From Pachyseris speciosa (Eukaryota > Cnidaria > Anthozoa > Scleractinia > Pachyseridae), in assembly GCA_016490735.1 (NCBI GenBank), contig JAEMWC010000039.1, positions 672,001-736,000 on the forward strand: a stretch of DNA of 64,000 bases. The letters run 5' to 3'. The notes under the pieces were generated by a model. The model had not been told where the DNA came from. It saw only the letters and a list, made by a program, of their open reading frames with translations, and did not search any database. This document shows positions 41,400-53,291 of the stretch, piece after piece. A program made the translations under genes and the position numbers. Position 1 is the stretch's first letter; every line of letters starts with the position of its first letter.

Positions 41400-41704
41400 A
41401 ATGTCAAGAAGCCCTTGGTATCGCAGACAGTTCCACATCTGATGAACGAATGAGTGTCCCCTCACAATGGGATGCTAATCATGTAGCAAGCAAGGCTACT
41501 TCAAGTAAAAGCGGATCGTGGACGGCTCGTACAAATGATCACAATCAGTGGCTGCAGATCGATTTTGGTTGTCAGCAGACCAAAGTCACCCGCTTAGCAA
41601 CCTTAGGAGGGAACGGTCAGTGGGTAACACGTTACAAATTGCAGTACAGTAATGACGGTGAAAACTTCCAATATTACAGGGAACAAGGAGAAAAAGGAGA
41701 CAAA
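41400..41704 (+). CDS. Exon encoding the N-terminal half of an F5/8 type C (discoidin) domain
   Basis: After ATATATAG the frame reads (E)CQEALGIADSSTSDERMS, SQWDANHVASKATSSKSGSW, NDHNQWLQIDFGCQQTKVTR and LATLGGNGQWVTRYKLQYSN. It ends EKGDK at AAA|GTAAGT. These are the leading Cys, the W...A..WLQIDFG strand and the VTxYxLxYSxDG strand of F5/8C domains. The second half (ending in VELYGC) must be in another exon, and I do not find it downstream. The exon starts in phase 1 and ends in phase 0. Such domains bind membrane phospholipids, sugars or matrix. No damage is seen. Confidence 0.92.
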
Positions 41705-42114
41705 GTAAGTCCGCCTTTCTTTCTGAATATTAATACAAGTACTGGTCTCATATTACTTTACAGGCCTTTTTAGAGAGCTTGTTTTCGAGGTCAAGGATGA
41801 AAGACCCTTTTGCCCGCGGTTTCAGCAAACGAAAGTTTATACCGATTCGCTCTCATTTATTCATCCTCCTGGGGTAAAGTTTGTACGCACTCCCAAATTT
41901 AAACCTCTCCTCTGGCATGATAACTCAGCTGGTGGAACGCTGCAACTGTATCGTAAACGTGATCAGGTGGAAATAAATTGCTTTTTCAACGAGTAAACTG
42001 TTCCAGACTAATTCGTGGTATTACATTTTAGAGAAATCCCGTGCATGATAACAACAACGCACTGAAGAATTTTGTCAATCCGTGCTAAGTACGACATTTC
42101 ATCGGAGGAAAATT

Positions 42115-42510
42115 TGGTTTCCGTCAAATTCATAAGAGGCACGATTTAAAATATGCCAATTCTGTCAAAATCGCACTATTTTATTCCATTTTGAGCAAGC
42201 CTAATAACAAGAATACAGTTTACTTTTTCCAAATTAGAAATTCCGAATTTAGGAGCCCATCAACCCCTATCCGTAGAGAAACGGTCATTACTGTTTAGCT
42301 TGTGAGGTACTCCGAATTTCGGACCCTCTCAACACTTTTCCTAGGAAAAACGGTCATTACTGGGGTTTAACTTGAGACGTATTCCGAATTTCGGAGCCCT
42401 TCAACAGTTATTCGAGGGGAAAAAATCACTATTATTTAACTTGAGAGGTTTTCCGAATTTCGGAACCCTTCAACCCTTGTCCTGGAAAAAAACGTTCATT
42501 ATTATTTAAG
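42115..42510 (+). repeat. Flank plus minisatellite B, second copy
   Basis: 42115-42235 matches the flank at 5745-5865. The units then follow: TTCCGAATTTAGGAGCCC, CTCCGAATTTCGGACCC, TTCCGAATTTCGGAGCCC, TTCCGAATTTCGGAACCC. It is interrupted and resumes at 44050. Confidence 0.8.
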
Positions 42511-43990
42511 GTATCAGGATACCCAAATAACCATAGTTAGAAATCGACCATTTACGAGGGCGATTGCAGAGAAAACCCCTGCAACCTATACATTTTCTGA
42601 AAGCTTAATATTTGTAGAATTCAATGTCAAAATCAAAATTTGACAAAAAGAAAACGTGTAATGTATATTAAGAGAGAAAGCGAAATTTAAGGCTTCACCT
42701 TAATCACGTTCGTTTCCCCACGCGAGTAATCGGAGCAACGCGGTTAACATCAGAAATGTTTCCTAACACTTCGCCCTCAAAAAATGTGTCTGCGATTTTT
42801 CCGTTATTTCTTCGTTTTTTCCAAACACTCACGTAAAGTTTGATACCAAAAGTGTTTTCCTTCCAGAAAACAAGCCATAGCTTTAAAACGGGAGCGAATT
42901 TCAAAAAATGCAGAAATGTTTATGCAAAGAAGGCATCTTAGAACATTCGTGCCGATTTTCAGCCAAATCGGTCGAAGGATAAGGGGAAACGAGCTTCAAG
43001 AGTAAATGACATATTGACAGATATCGGGCAAGCTTTTGTTCACGACAGCAATGGTGAAATGACAGCCTATACCAAACAGACATCCAAACTGCGCGTAAGG
43101 CGAAAGAAGGAGTTATTGCAATGAGCGGCTTACCGGTTTGTTTTCAAACTTTCGTTGCATCTTATACTGAAAGTATTTGTCCGCGGCACCTAATATTATT
43201 TTGATAAAGCTCAACGATCTTGCAGAAACCCTACCACGAACTAGGAAAAGATCGCGAGCAATTGAGCAAAGACTCGAGGAAGAGAGCGGTCAATTCCGCC
43301 GTCGACCAACGTTAACCCAAAGGCGAAAATGCTAACTGAGATGGTGGTAGTCCGGTAAGAAGTGACTCATTCGAACTGAGAATATTCATTACTTGATCTC
43401 TGACCTCTATAAATTAACCGTAAATTGAAGGCGAGGCCTAAAGCTAATGGAATGGAAGCTTGGAATGTTTGATTCACTCCCTTCGACGTTTGCCGTTTTG
43501 GCTTCTTTGCCGATGTAAATGGACACATTTTTTTCTTGTGCTTTCGCGAGGACATCACGAATATGAACACAGCTTGTAGAACGAAATAGATTTTCTCGCG
43601 AAACTAGATGACGGCTTCGACGTTTGCCGCTTTGGCTTCTTTGCCGATGTAAATGGACACATTTTTTTCTTGTGCTTTCGCGAGGACATGACGAATATGA
43701 ACACAGCTTGTAGAACGAAATAGACATTGCTTTTTTGTGATGAAATGATCACGCTGAAACGCTACGCCCTCATATTGCACGTGAATTGCGGTGAATATTA
43801 ATTAGCGGTGAGAGAACTGATGACAGAAACTTGTCAACGCATAATTAGCCATAACAGCATCACGAAATAGTTTTTCGCAATTCTTTTAAAAGGTAAAACA
43901 GCTTTTCTTCGCGGTCTTTTTGTTTTTTGTTTACTTGTTTGTTTGTTTGTTTGTTTTTTTGCAAAATGTTCATTCTAGTCTTCCCGATTC
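42511..43990. other. Non-coding insert within the minisatellite B block
   Basis: The stretch separates the two parts of minisatellite B. It contains the 134-bp-offset duplication at 43481-43724 and otherwise nothing recognisable. Confidence 0.4.
43481..43724 (+). repeat. Tandem duplication, 110-bp units 134 bp apart
   Basis: 43481-43590 and 43615-43724 are almost identical (CTTCGACGTTTGCCG to ACGAAATAGA), separated by 24 bp. Few differences are seen, so it is recent. Confidence 0.9.
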
Positions 43991-44049
43991 GAATCATGAA
44001 AAATGTGCTATTTTCAATTTCCGGCCAAAATCCTGGTATCCTGGTACCT

Positions 44050-44430
44050 TAACCTAAGAGGTTTTCCGAATTTTGGAGCCCCTCAACACTTAACCGAGGA
44101 AAAATTTTCATTACTTTTTAACTTGAGAGGTATTTCGAATTTCGGACCCTCTCAAGACTTCTCCGAGGGAAAACGATCATTACTGTTTAACTTGAGAGGT
44201 ATTCTGAATTTTGGAGCCCTTCAATAGTTATCCGAGGAAAATCAATCATTATTATTTAACTTGAGAGGTTTTTTCCGAATTTCGGACTCCTTCAACACTT
44301 GTCCTGGAAAAAACGATCATTGTTATTTAACCTGAGACGTTTTCCGTATTTCGCGAGATCTTCAGCGCTTATCCTAGGTAAAACAATTGGTTCTAACTCG
44401 AAAGGTTGTCCGAATTGCAGGTCCCCTTAA
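44050..44430 (+). repeat. Minisatellite B, continuation
   Basis: Six or so units with CGAATTTCGGA...CCCTTCAACA...CGATCATTACT...TTAACTTGAGAGGT. Confidence 0.82.
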
Positions 44431-44632
44431 CACTTGTCCTAAGATTAGCACAGTCTTTACAAACCAGTGAAAGAAACGCGTTTCATTGCTGTTAGCAAAA
44501 CTATTAAACACATCAAGATATAAAATGAAATTTTGAACAAAATCTAACGAAAGAATATTTACTAGTTTAATAATTATTGATGATAGCGGAGCTCCGGCGG
44601 CCCGCAGGGCCGCCAAGCGGAGCACCATACCT

Positions 44633-44664
<32 letters not shown>

Positions 44665-46639
44665 AAAATGGCTAGCGGTATTGCTCGTGGGCGCGTACGC
44701 ACGACGACGACGATGGAGTCGCCCAATAATTAATAATATCTTAATAATAATCATAATAATCCAACATGACGGCCATACTCCACCTGGCCCAGCTGACCAG
44801 CTAGTTTACAGCGTAAGTCTTTAATACTGGACATCCATCTTATAGCCAATTGACACCTGTCAAAACAAGGTATCTGCTGACCAGTGTCACGTGACCATAT
44901 CGCGGGCTCAAGTTAAGACTTCATCGAGGTCAGCTGTTTTTTTTAAGTTGACCGCTGACCAGGTACTTGCTTTCGATTGGATCGCAGGCTCAAGTCAGGT
45001 GTGGGACACCCAAACCAAATCGAGGCTTTTAAATTTAACGCGCGCTTTCTGCGGCTCGTAATTTCACATTCAGTTGGTTTTCTTCGATCGAAGTTTGTCT
45101 TTCGCGTATAAACATAAAAATCAAGAACTTGTCAAAAGATACTCCGGAAGGTGAATTTTCAAGTGATGAAAGGAAGGACGAAAGGTTTTTCTCAGGAAAA
45201 GCTTCAAACTTGGATCGATTGTGCGGTTGAAAACAGTATAATTCAACGCTTCAAGGGCTTTCACTTCACCGCGGCATCTTGCATCTCACCAAGAAAAGTC
45301 ACTAAACAGTTCCGATATTAATGGGAGGAATGAGTAGTTCAAACTCTGTGGAAGAAGCTCTTTCTTTGGACAAACCGTTTGCTATTTTTGCGGATGCTTG
45401 TTTTTACTTTACTGAAGCTTACGTATTTTCAAGTGGTAGAAACCTCTACAACACAGCGCAGGACAGTGAGGTAAATTAAATAAAATGAAGCTTAACAGTT
45501 GGTTTAATCGTTGTTACTTTTGTTCAGGAATGAAACTTGTATTTTTCTCTCGAATGCATATAAATAACAATCATCTGTACTCGTTTTGGACGCAAAGAAG
45601 TAGTTGAATTGTTTGGGTTTTTTTTTTTTTTTTTGTTAAATTGTTTTCTTTGCAAGCGAACGAGTGTTTTTACTCGGCTTGGCTGACCGTTTTTCGACCT
45701 TGGTACCTCAACAGCGTTAAGAAACTTTTGCCCTTATCTTAATAACACGTAATCACAATGAGTCCTCGTAAAATTAAGCATTAAAGGCGGAAACTCAAGC
45801 ACGAGTGAAAAAAAAAGCCAATCAAATGCATGTGCATGTGCACGTCTCAAAATCTGACATAAAGTTGTCAAAATGCTGTCAAAAATGTCAAAGTCCAGCG
45901 CGCTTCACTCGTCATTTGAAATCTTTGTCGAAAGCGGCCTGTGAACAACAATATTAAGTTTCGCCGTCTATAAACATGTCGTCTTAATTTGTTTCAACCG
46001 TTAAGAATCAGCGTTTGGATGTTAAACACCGAAATGGGTTGACTGGCTGGGCTGGCTTTGATAAATTTTATTGTGGACGGGTCTGCGAGAGAAATGCTGG
46101 TGTGGTTTGGCAAGCGCTTTCTTCGTTAACTGGATGACGCTTTGCCACTGAGAATCATTAATTGAAGAAGGTTCTTCGGAAGACATGGGAAATACCAGTT
46201 AAACTATCAAAGCTCTTTAGCGTTTTGTGTCAGCCAAGGAAAGATTTCGTGGGAAATGGCGCTATTATTCAGCTCTGTCGCGTTCCGAGTGATTGCTGCC
46301 TCAGTGATTCCTGTTGACTGCTCTAAACGATCAGGTGTGGACCTCATTTTTGTCTTTTCTACGGACATTTATGTCAAAATTGCTAAGCAATTTTTGTTAC
46401 TTGTCTAATTTCTCCACCATCTCCTAGAATCTTCGAAGAAATATTATTCGTATTGTGGGGCGTCCAAATCCGTAAAAGGGGGTTCATATCTGCTAGCAGT
46501 TCTGGACTAGGGGGTCCAAATCTGATCCACAAGCAGATCTGGACTGGAGGGTGCAAATATGCAAAGGGTCCAAATCCACTGTGCCACTGGCTCAGATCAC
46601 CTTTCCATACTATTTTTTACAGCATTTGGTCTGTAGCTT

Positions 46640-46882
46640 GAGTGAGGTCAGATGGGAGATATGACAAGCGAACATCTACGAAGCGTCCAAAAGAACACTA
46701 GTGGTTTCCCGGTCGCAGAGCACTTTAACTCTCCCGGCCACAGTCTATCTGACATCCTTGTTAGAGGTTTGCGGAAATGTGCTGGAGTCAATGTCAGACG
46801 GAAACAATTAGAAATGGAACTCATTTTTAGGCTCGGCACTATGCAACCAGACGGCCTAAATAATGTTTTTCATTTCTTATAA
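46640..46882 (+). pseudogene. PLE C-terminal fragment
   Basis: Frame: EHLRSVQKNTSGFPVAEHFN, SPGHSLSDILVRGLRKC, RRKQLEMELIFRLGTMQPDG, LNNVFHF-stop (46880). This is the HFNSPxHSLxD...ExxLIFxLxTxxPxGLN ending of PLE proteins. It begins after the GIY-YIG catalytic loop, so it is 5'-truncated. Its 3' UTR carries a hammerhead-like core at 46975. Confidence 0.85.
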
Positions 46883-46974
46883 ATGGCGCGCGCGCGTCCT
46901 TTTTTCAGCGCACTTAGCTCTTAGTAACGTTTCTTTCAATTTTACAGTCGCGCAAACATTTAACGGTTTTCACA

Positions 46975-47000
46975 CTGAAGAAGGGCTATGCCCGAAACGT
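46975..47000 (+). ncRNA. Hammerhead-like core in a PLE 3' UTR
   Basis: CTGAAGA 46975-46981, stem II GGGC-TAT-GCCC, GAAA 46994-46997, CGT. Consensus core with four GC pairs. It is placed about 95 bp after the PLE stop codon, at the position equivalent to the core in the complete PLE. Confidence 0.62.
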
Positions 47001-47976
47001 TTGTGTTTTTCACAAGATGTCACTTTGACACTTTTTTCTCAATTTAATATCTTTTTATTTTGAAATTTTGATATGACAAGCAGACTATATGTAAATGCCA
47101 GTAGAAAAAGAATACTTTTGGAGCTCCGCTTTTAGGCTTGGCTAAATATATATATTAACATATACTGTATTTCAATAAAAACAAAAGAGAGCCTGTTACT
47201 GGTCACCTTCGGGCGAACAGTATTGGCTTCTCAATCACGCATAAAAATACAATGCTAAAAAGCAAATATATTGTCTGTATAATTAGCACCGATTGTTTTA
47301 AGGAGCAAAAGCGAATACATTCTTTCGCATTTTTCACAACTCGTTCCCTGCATACATTTTGTCGGAGTTGTTTTACTCGCGTCAGCAGTCATTCAATGTA
47401 GCTGGCACATGATGGCGGAGATCAAGGAGGGAGCGAGTCGTTTTCGCCCGCCTAAAACTTTATCTGAGGACCTTTTTGCAGCTTATGAGGCCGTTCCTGC
47501 TTCTACAAAGTACAAAACAGATTGGCTTTGAACATTTTTAGACAATGGCAGCTGGAAAAGGAGACGAAAGTGGCGATTTCAGATCATATTCTGGCGGTCT
47601 TTACAGAGATTACTTCTACAAGTTGAATCCTATAATTTGTGAAATATCGTAAATGGATGCCGTATCTCTAATTACTAGTTCGCAAAGTTTTCAAATCATG
47701 ATGTAAAAATTTTTGTAAATGAAAAAAATGAACTAGCACTGTATGGCTAATGATAATTAGAAGCGCAATTTCCATAATTTAGTGGTATATACCACTCTCA
47801 CTGGAGGATGGTATACAGTTTTTCATTGGGTATCCAAACACATGCACGTGCTGTGGTATACATCCGGTGATTGGTAGTTGACGTAATGAATTATTAATAA
47901 GTTTGAGAAGTTTTAGGAAAGCGATGGCCGAACAATCTTGACGACTGTCTGAATAAAGGCGAAACAAGGCATTTTA

Positions 47977-48169
47977 CGTTGCATATACTTTATTCCAAAA
48001 TGGAGGCCAATTTATTATTCTTTCGTTTTCATGTTAATTAGCCCTCTGTTTAATTTTCACTTCAAAAATCTTTTGTATTTTGTACATGATGACAAGGCAA
48101 AGAAGGCTAATTAACATGCAAACAAAAGAATAATAAATTGGCCGCTATTTTGGAAGAAGGTGTATGCAA
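47977..48169. mobile_element. MITE with about 70-bp inverted ends
   Basis: GTTGCATATACTTTATTCCA... on the left matches the complement of ...TGGAAGAAGGTGTATGCAAC on the right. Pairing continues through CCAATTTATTATTCTTTxGTTTxCATGTTAATTAGCC. It is absent from the R copy at 6925. Confidence 0.85.
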
Positions 48170-49029
48170 CCACTGAGGAGAAAGTTTCCTACCTGGATTA
48201 TCCTTTTCCTTTTTTTTGTGGGCCGAAGGCCGTGCTTACATTCAGTAAACATCTATATTCTAGTCCCTTCGAACTTTTTCAAAGCAAGACCATTTCCGAC
48301 TATCTTCGCTTTACCGCCAAGCGTCAAACGAGGGTGAGGGCGAGGGTGGGGGGTGACGGTGAAAATACAAAATACACATAAAATACAAAAATAAAGAGGA
48401 AATTGAATATTTACTCTCACAAATAAGAAATGATGTTTTATTTATTTTGAAAGAATATTTACTTGTAATGCACTGTTTGTCACAACTTGCTTTTGTAGCG
48501 ATAGTTATCTCCGCAGTAATAAAACTGATTTCTGCAAGGAAAATGCAACTGAGCTAATAAGTAGAAGTTCCCAGGATGTTGATTTCACGCACAAAGACAC
48601 ATGCACTATTAGCTTATAAAAGGACATGCAATCTTTTGGTACATGCCTGGTGTCTTCAATCTTCAAATTACAATGCCAGCGAAGGCTAATTAAGTGTGTG
48701 AACATAATCATAATCAATAAGGCACTTTGCGATGTGTTTCGGCATCTCATTTCGTTCGTATTTCATATTAATATTAAATTAACACCAAAAATATCCTTCG
48801 CTGCCGCTTAAAAGGCACATTTATTACATGCTGTAATAATCAACAATTATTCACCGTAGTGAAGTGAAGGGAAATAGAGATAGACCATCTAAAGTGTGCT
48901 CTTATTGGTTTACACATGATGTGTAACACATGAACACTGAGGTCAGATCTTCGCATCCTGAAAGAAGTCTCCATTGAGAAAAAAAAAGAAAAGAAAACAG
49001 TCTCTATTATCCAACAAGATAGAACTTAG

Positions 49030-49140
49030 CTAGCCTCACCCTCACCCCTGACCCCACACTCCTCACCCCTCAACCCCCACACCCTTCCCCCTCCCCCCAC
49101 CACCCCAACCCCACCTCCTCACCCTCACCCTCGTTTTAGC
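49030..49140 (+). repeat. C-rich (CCCTCA)n-like low-complexity tract
   Basis: Irregular CCCTCACC/CCCCAACC repeats. A short G-rich counterpart (GAGGGTGAGGGCGAGGGTGG) lies at 48329-48350 on the same strand, so the two could pair. Confidence 0.8.
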
Positions 49141-49984
49141 AACGCCGACCGTCAAGAACCGTAAGGAGCCACAACTTCGCTGCCTGGGACAGTGTTGCTA
49201 CCAGAACATTTAGTCCACAAGCAACTTGCAAGTTATTTTGACAAACACAACTTGCTCTATAAATCACAATCCGGTTTTAGAAGAATGCACTCAACTGAGA
49301 CGGCTGTAACCTATTTCACCTACGAGATTCTCATGAATATGGATAAGGGCTTAGTCACTGGTTCTGTGTTTATTGACCTGGCAAAGGCTTTCGACACAGT
49401 TGACCATGACATTTTGCTTAGCAAATTAGAATATTATGGTGTATAAATAAGTAATAATACTGTTAATTATGGTGTATGCGATGAAAGCCTTCCATGGTTT
49501 AAGAACTTCCCCACGGAAAGAATGCAGTTCTTGCACATTGATTCTCAGTCATCCGAAGAGCTTGTCATAACTTCTGGAGTGCCGCAGGGTTCCATCCCCG
49601 GACCCCTGTTATTCATTGTTTACATTAATGACCTACCACGTTGTGTCAAACACTGTTCTGTAACTATGTACGCTGATGACACAGATTTACATCTTGCTGG
49701 TCCAACTGTACACAGATTAATTTTTTACATTAACCAAGATCTTCAGTGTTTATCTGAATGGCTAGAAGACAATAATCTTGTTCTCAATGTTTCAAAAACT
49801 AAGTGTGTACTATTTACATCTCAAAGGCATAAGGAGCGCGATTGCATTTTTAATCTTAATCTTCTCGGGAAGTCCATATCTTGCGAAACTTCTTTTAAAT
49901 ACCTAGGAGTGGTGTTCGACAACTTCATGACTTGGAAGGCTCAGGTGGACTATGTGTGCTAAACGGTGGCGTCAATAGTTAATA

Positions 49985-51140
49985 GAGACCTTAAGCAACT
50001 CACGACGACGACGTCAAATTCGACGACCGGAAGTAAAAATACAATATTTGCAGCTACCACGCATGTCTGTCACAAAAGTTGAGTCGTCGTTCAGCTGTCG
50101 ACGTCTGGCGACACATGGTTTTGAGGCCATCTTCTGGAGGTGAGTATTCGTATCATTATTTTCTATTTTCCTTCACATTTTAAGAAAGGAAATCACATGA
50201 AGAAGTTGTTTTGGGCTTTCTGAGATCGGAGATATATTTTCTGGTACTATTTGACGAGTTTGGAGGTTTTTATTCACTCGAGAAATTTCTCGTCTTTAGA
50301 ATCGGGATGGCTTCTTCGAGTTGTAAACAAACCGTCTCGAAAACTACGTCAGTACGCGCTATCCTTGGAGTTTTATATTCATATAGCAGCTGATATAGGC
50401 TCAGAGGGAATGTGGCTATCAAAGTACTTTTTTTATTCTTTCAAGCAAGAATTATATTTCAGTACAAAAATACAACGAAAGCTGTATTTTTGGCAAGGCG
50501 GCTTCTCGGAAAGGCCAAAACATTTCCGTGAAATGTTTACCATCGGTGTGATGATGTTTTATGGCAGATTTTGACAAAACGACAATCCGCCAACCGTTTA
50601 AGCTGCCGAGTATTCCTTACAATTTCTTTAAGTTTAACGGTTTGATTATATGCATTTTTTTAAGCTTGCTTGCGTGAATTATTGCACACATGATGAAGGT
50701 TGTAAATAATTATTTTATTTTTCAGGAACACACAGATTGCTTCCGTTCCAGTGGAAACATTTCACTGGAGACGGGATCTGTAGCACTTTTTCTATTGGCA
50801 GAATGTGTTGCTTCTCGAAACGAACTCAGCTACGATGGCGTCGAAATCAAACTCGCTGTAGGAATAATACAGAAAGTCGCGGTTTATAGAAGTGTTGACC
50901 TCATTTGCAGCAAGAAATACCACATCATCCAACCATTCCGCTTACAGTATGCAAACAATAAAACTTGTCGAGTAGCTCGAAGGGATGCCATAATTAACAT
51001 ATTAACTACAAATAAAACACCCGTCGTCTTCGCGTTTGCTTAGTGTTGTGTTTCCTGCCGAAAGACGTGGACCTCGACCTAGTCTCTCACGCTCACGGCC
51101 GGCGTCCACTGGGCCGTCGTCGTGAATTGCTTAAGGTCTC
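49985..51140. mobile_element. Non-autonomous TIR element (1156 bp) inside the LINE
   Basis: Starts GAGACCTTAAGCAACTCACG and ends with the complement of GAGACCTTAAGCAATTCACG. TAATA is duplicated at 49980-49984 and 51141-51145, and removing the element restores the LINE frame (VASIVN to NILGRV). GACGACG motifs are subterminal. No transposase is recognised. A GGAG|GTGAGTAT donor at about 50139 and a TTTTTCAG acceptor at about 50725 could be intron remnants. The superfamily is unassigned. Confidence 0.8.
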
Positions 51141-51865
51141 TAATATCCTGGGCCGTGTTAGAAGTTTCGTCACAAAAGAGGCAGCAACAACTGTTAACAA
51201 CGCTTTAATTCTTCCATTATGTGATTACTGTGACATCACCTAACCTTCTACAGCAAGATATAGGTCGACTACAGCGCCTACAGAATAGATCTGCACGGAT
51301 TATTACAAGCTGCCCTCGCTCATCTGAAGCAATAGAGCAGCTGCACTGGCCGACTCTTTCCAGTAGACGCTCTTACCACAAGGCTAAACTCGTTTTTCTC
51401 TGTCTTCACTCATAAGTTCCTAGTTATTTTTAATTATATTTTACTAGATTTTCGAACATTCACAATTATTCCACAAGGCAAAGTATGAGGCTATCCCTAC
51501 CAAACGTTAAACAGAATTTTGGGAAAAGGACCTTTCTTTTTACCGGCGCAATTTTTTTTTACAAACTCCCTTTAAACATTGTCAAGAGTGAAAACATTCA
51601 AATGTTCTGCCGCCGAGCAAGATATTTCTTTTTATCATAACTATTATATTTTAGGTTTTTGTGATTTTGCATTGTATTTTTAGGCTTTTAAATGTAGTTT
51701 TTAAATTATGTTATTGTATTTTATTAAGCTTTTTAAATGTAATAGTTCATGAAAATTCTTGATGTAAATTATTTTCTAAGATACAGGACCCCTATGGAGA
51801 CCAGCTTTAGAGCTGAATGGGCTACCCTGTGTAAATAAAGTTTTCCTTTCCTTTCCTTTCCGTTC

Positions 51866-51960
51866 CGTTACGTTACGTTACTTTACTTTACTTTACTTTA
51901 CTTTACTTTACTTTACTTTACTTTACTTTACTTTACTTTACTTTACTTTACTTTACTTTA
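51866..51960 (+). repeat. (TTTAC)n LINE tail microsatellite
   Basis: About 17 TTTAC repeats following CCTTTCCTTTCC and TTACGTTACG variants. Confidence 0.95.
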
Positions 51961-52060
51961 CTCAAGCAAGGCTAGTGATTAACTAACACAGCTCTAATGT
52001 ACTGATCTCACTTATTCCAAGCTTACACTGAGCTACGTGACTATTTTCTTAACATTTTCA

Positions 52061-53115
52061 TTTTTTCACGGTTCACGTTTGTTTAGAAGAGGTGTGAAAA
52101 TGCGGCATTAAGAAACAGCAAAGAAACAGAATTCTTTGTTCAACTGATTTTCTTTTTTGCATAGATTTTTTTCTGTCGCACATGACAAACCAGACTTAAA
52201 ATGAGGGGCGCCGGCGCTTCAAAGTTTCCAGATAAAAATCTGGTTTCCAAATCTACTGGCGGGGTTGTAGTTGTCAGTTGCAACAAATACGGCTCATCCC
52301 TTCGATCTAGATTCAGTGGCCGGTTTTGTATTTACAAGTTGCAATCAACGCGGTCATTTAAGAAATAGACTAACCTAATATAAGTTGATAGTTGGCACCG
52401 CCAGTGATACAGCAGCGTTATAGAGTATATAACGTCCCTTATCTGTTCCGCAGTTGGTAGACTGTGTATGTTCGATTTGTGGTGTGAGAAAAAAAATTCT
52501 TCCCATAGTCGTTCGAGGTGACAGACACACTGATTGACTGGCGTAACCTTGCCTTAATTAATCCGGTTTTTTTTTTCTTTTTTTCAAAATCAAAGACCGA
52601 TTCCAAAAAATCCTTCCTTTGGCACATAGCAAAGCAAATGAGATAGCTAGTGAGGCTGTTAAGTATAGTCCGGCAAAGTATTCCTGGTAAAGAAGGATCA
52701 AGCGAACAAACTCAATTAGAATCCTTCCTTGGCCTATGCTATTAACGCACCGAAGCCGGCTTCTAATATTACATTTCCGATAAAGTGAACAATAACCTAT
52801 TCTTTGCCTACAAATTGAATCTAAAAGGTGTTACCCACGCAATGAGGCGAGGGTGTTCGTGTCGTTGTTCGAAATGGAAATGTCGAATAACCCATCAAAA
52901 ATTCTTGATGTCTCCACTGCTTCGCTTGAAATATTTCAGACGATAGTTTTGATGATACGTGTTCGAGTCCTTGCACTAATTTTTGTCATAGTACTCCAAT
53001 TAAGGAAACTACTTCTGCTCTTCAAGACAGTCGAACGATCAACGACAACGACGGTCAGTTCACGCTCGGAACCCGAAATTGAAGTATTTGACAAGAGCGC
53101 GACCTCTGGTGAGTA
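52061..53115. other. Unassigned insert in repeat R
   Basis: No family recognised. A frame at 52853-53119 (FVSLFEMEMSNNPSKILDV, with a hydrophobic stretch VLALIFVIVLQLRKLLLLF) ends near CTCTG|GTGAGTATT, so a small membrane-protein exon is conceivable but unsupported. Confidence 0.25.
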
Positions 53116-53225
53116 TTAACATTTGCCTGTTTGTGAGATTTCCCTTTTTGTATAGCTTTGGTTGTCTAGGCTAGATTGTTAAGTCGTCGTCCAACATGGT
53201 ATTCTTTTCAGTTCAACGAACAATG

Positions 53226-53227
<2 letters not shown>

Positions 53228-53288
<61 letters not shown>
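53228..53288 (+). repeat. (GT)n microsatellite
   Basis: About 30 uninterrupted GT repeats. Confidence 0.98.

Positions 53289-53291
<3 letters not shown>

Larger units (their letters stand above)
44576..47129. repeat. Composite region bounded by GCGGAGCTCC motifs; contains repeat S copy 2
   Basis: GCGGAGCTCC near 44576 and its complement GGAGCTCCGC near 47120 may be ends of one element. A GC-rich palindromic CGGCCCGCAGGGCCG lies at 44588. 45820-46440 is repeat S (compare 21560-22310). A PLE 3' fragment occupies 46600-47070. The ends share little beyond ten bases, so the boundaries are tentative. Confidence 0.4.
49185..51960 (+). pseudogene. LINE RT fragment (Jockey/CR1 group), split by a TIR element
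   Basis: Frame 49192-49446 carries HKQLASYFDKHNLLYKSQSG and motif A IDLAKAFDTVDH. A 33-bp insertion bounded by TATGGTGTAT then adds a stop. 49522-49962 carries motif B SGVPQGSIPGP, motif C MYADDT (49669-49680) and FKYLGVVFDNFMTWK. After the element at 49985-51140, the reading resumes with NILGRVRSFVTKEAATTV, LQQDIGRLQRLQNRSARII and, degraded, NFGKRTF...LPLNIVKS. The 3' end has AATAAA (51833) and a (TTTAC)n tail (51866-51960). No endonuclease is present. Confidence 0.87.

Noticed and set aside
41189..41465. Poly-Asn/Ser and poly-Tyr proteins
   Set aside because: Pure products of AAC/AAT/AGT repeats.
41705..42100. Second half of the F5/8C domain
   Set aside because: Searched by eye for the expected RF/Y-I-R-hydrophobic strand and the final Cys; only unrelated sequence seen.
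50690..51043. 117-codon frame inside the TIR element
   Set aside because: No transposase motif or homology recognised; starts in AT-rich sequence and may be chance. Kept only as a note under the element.
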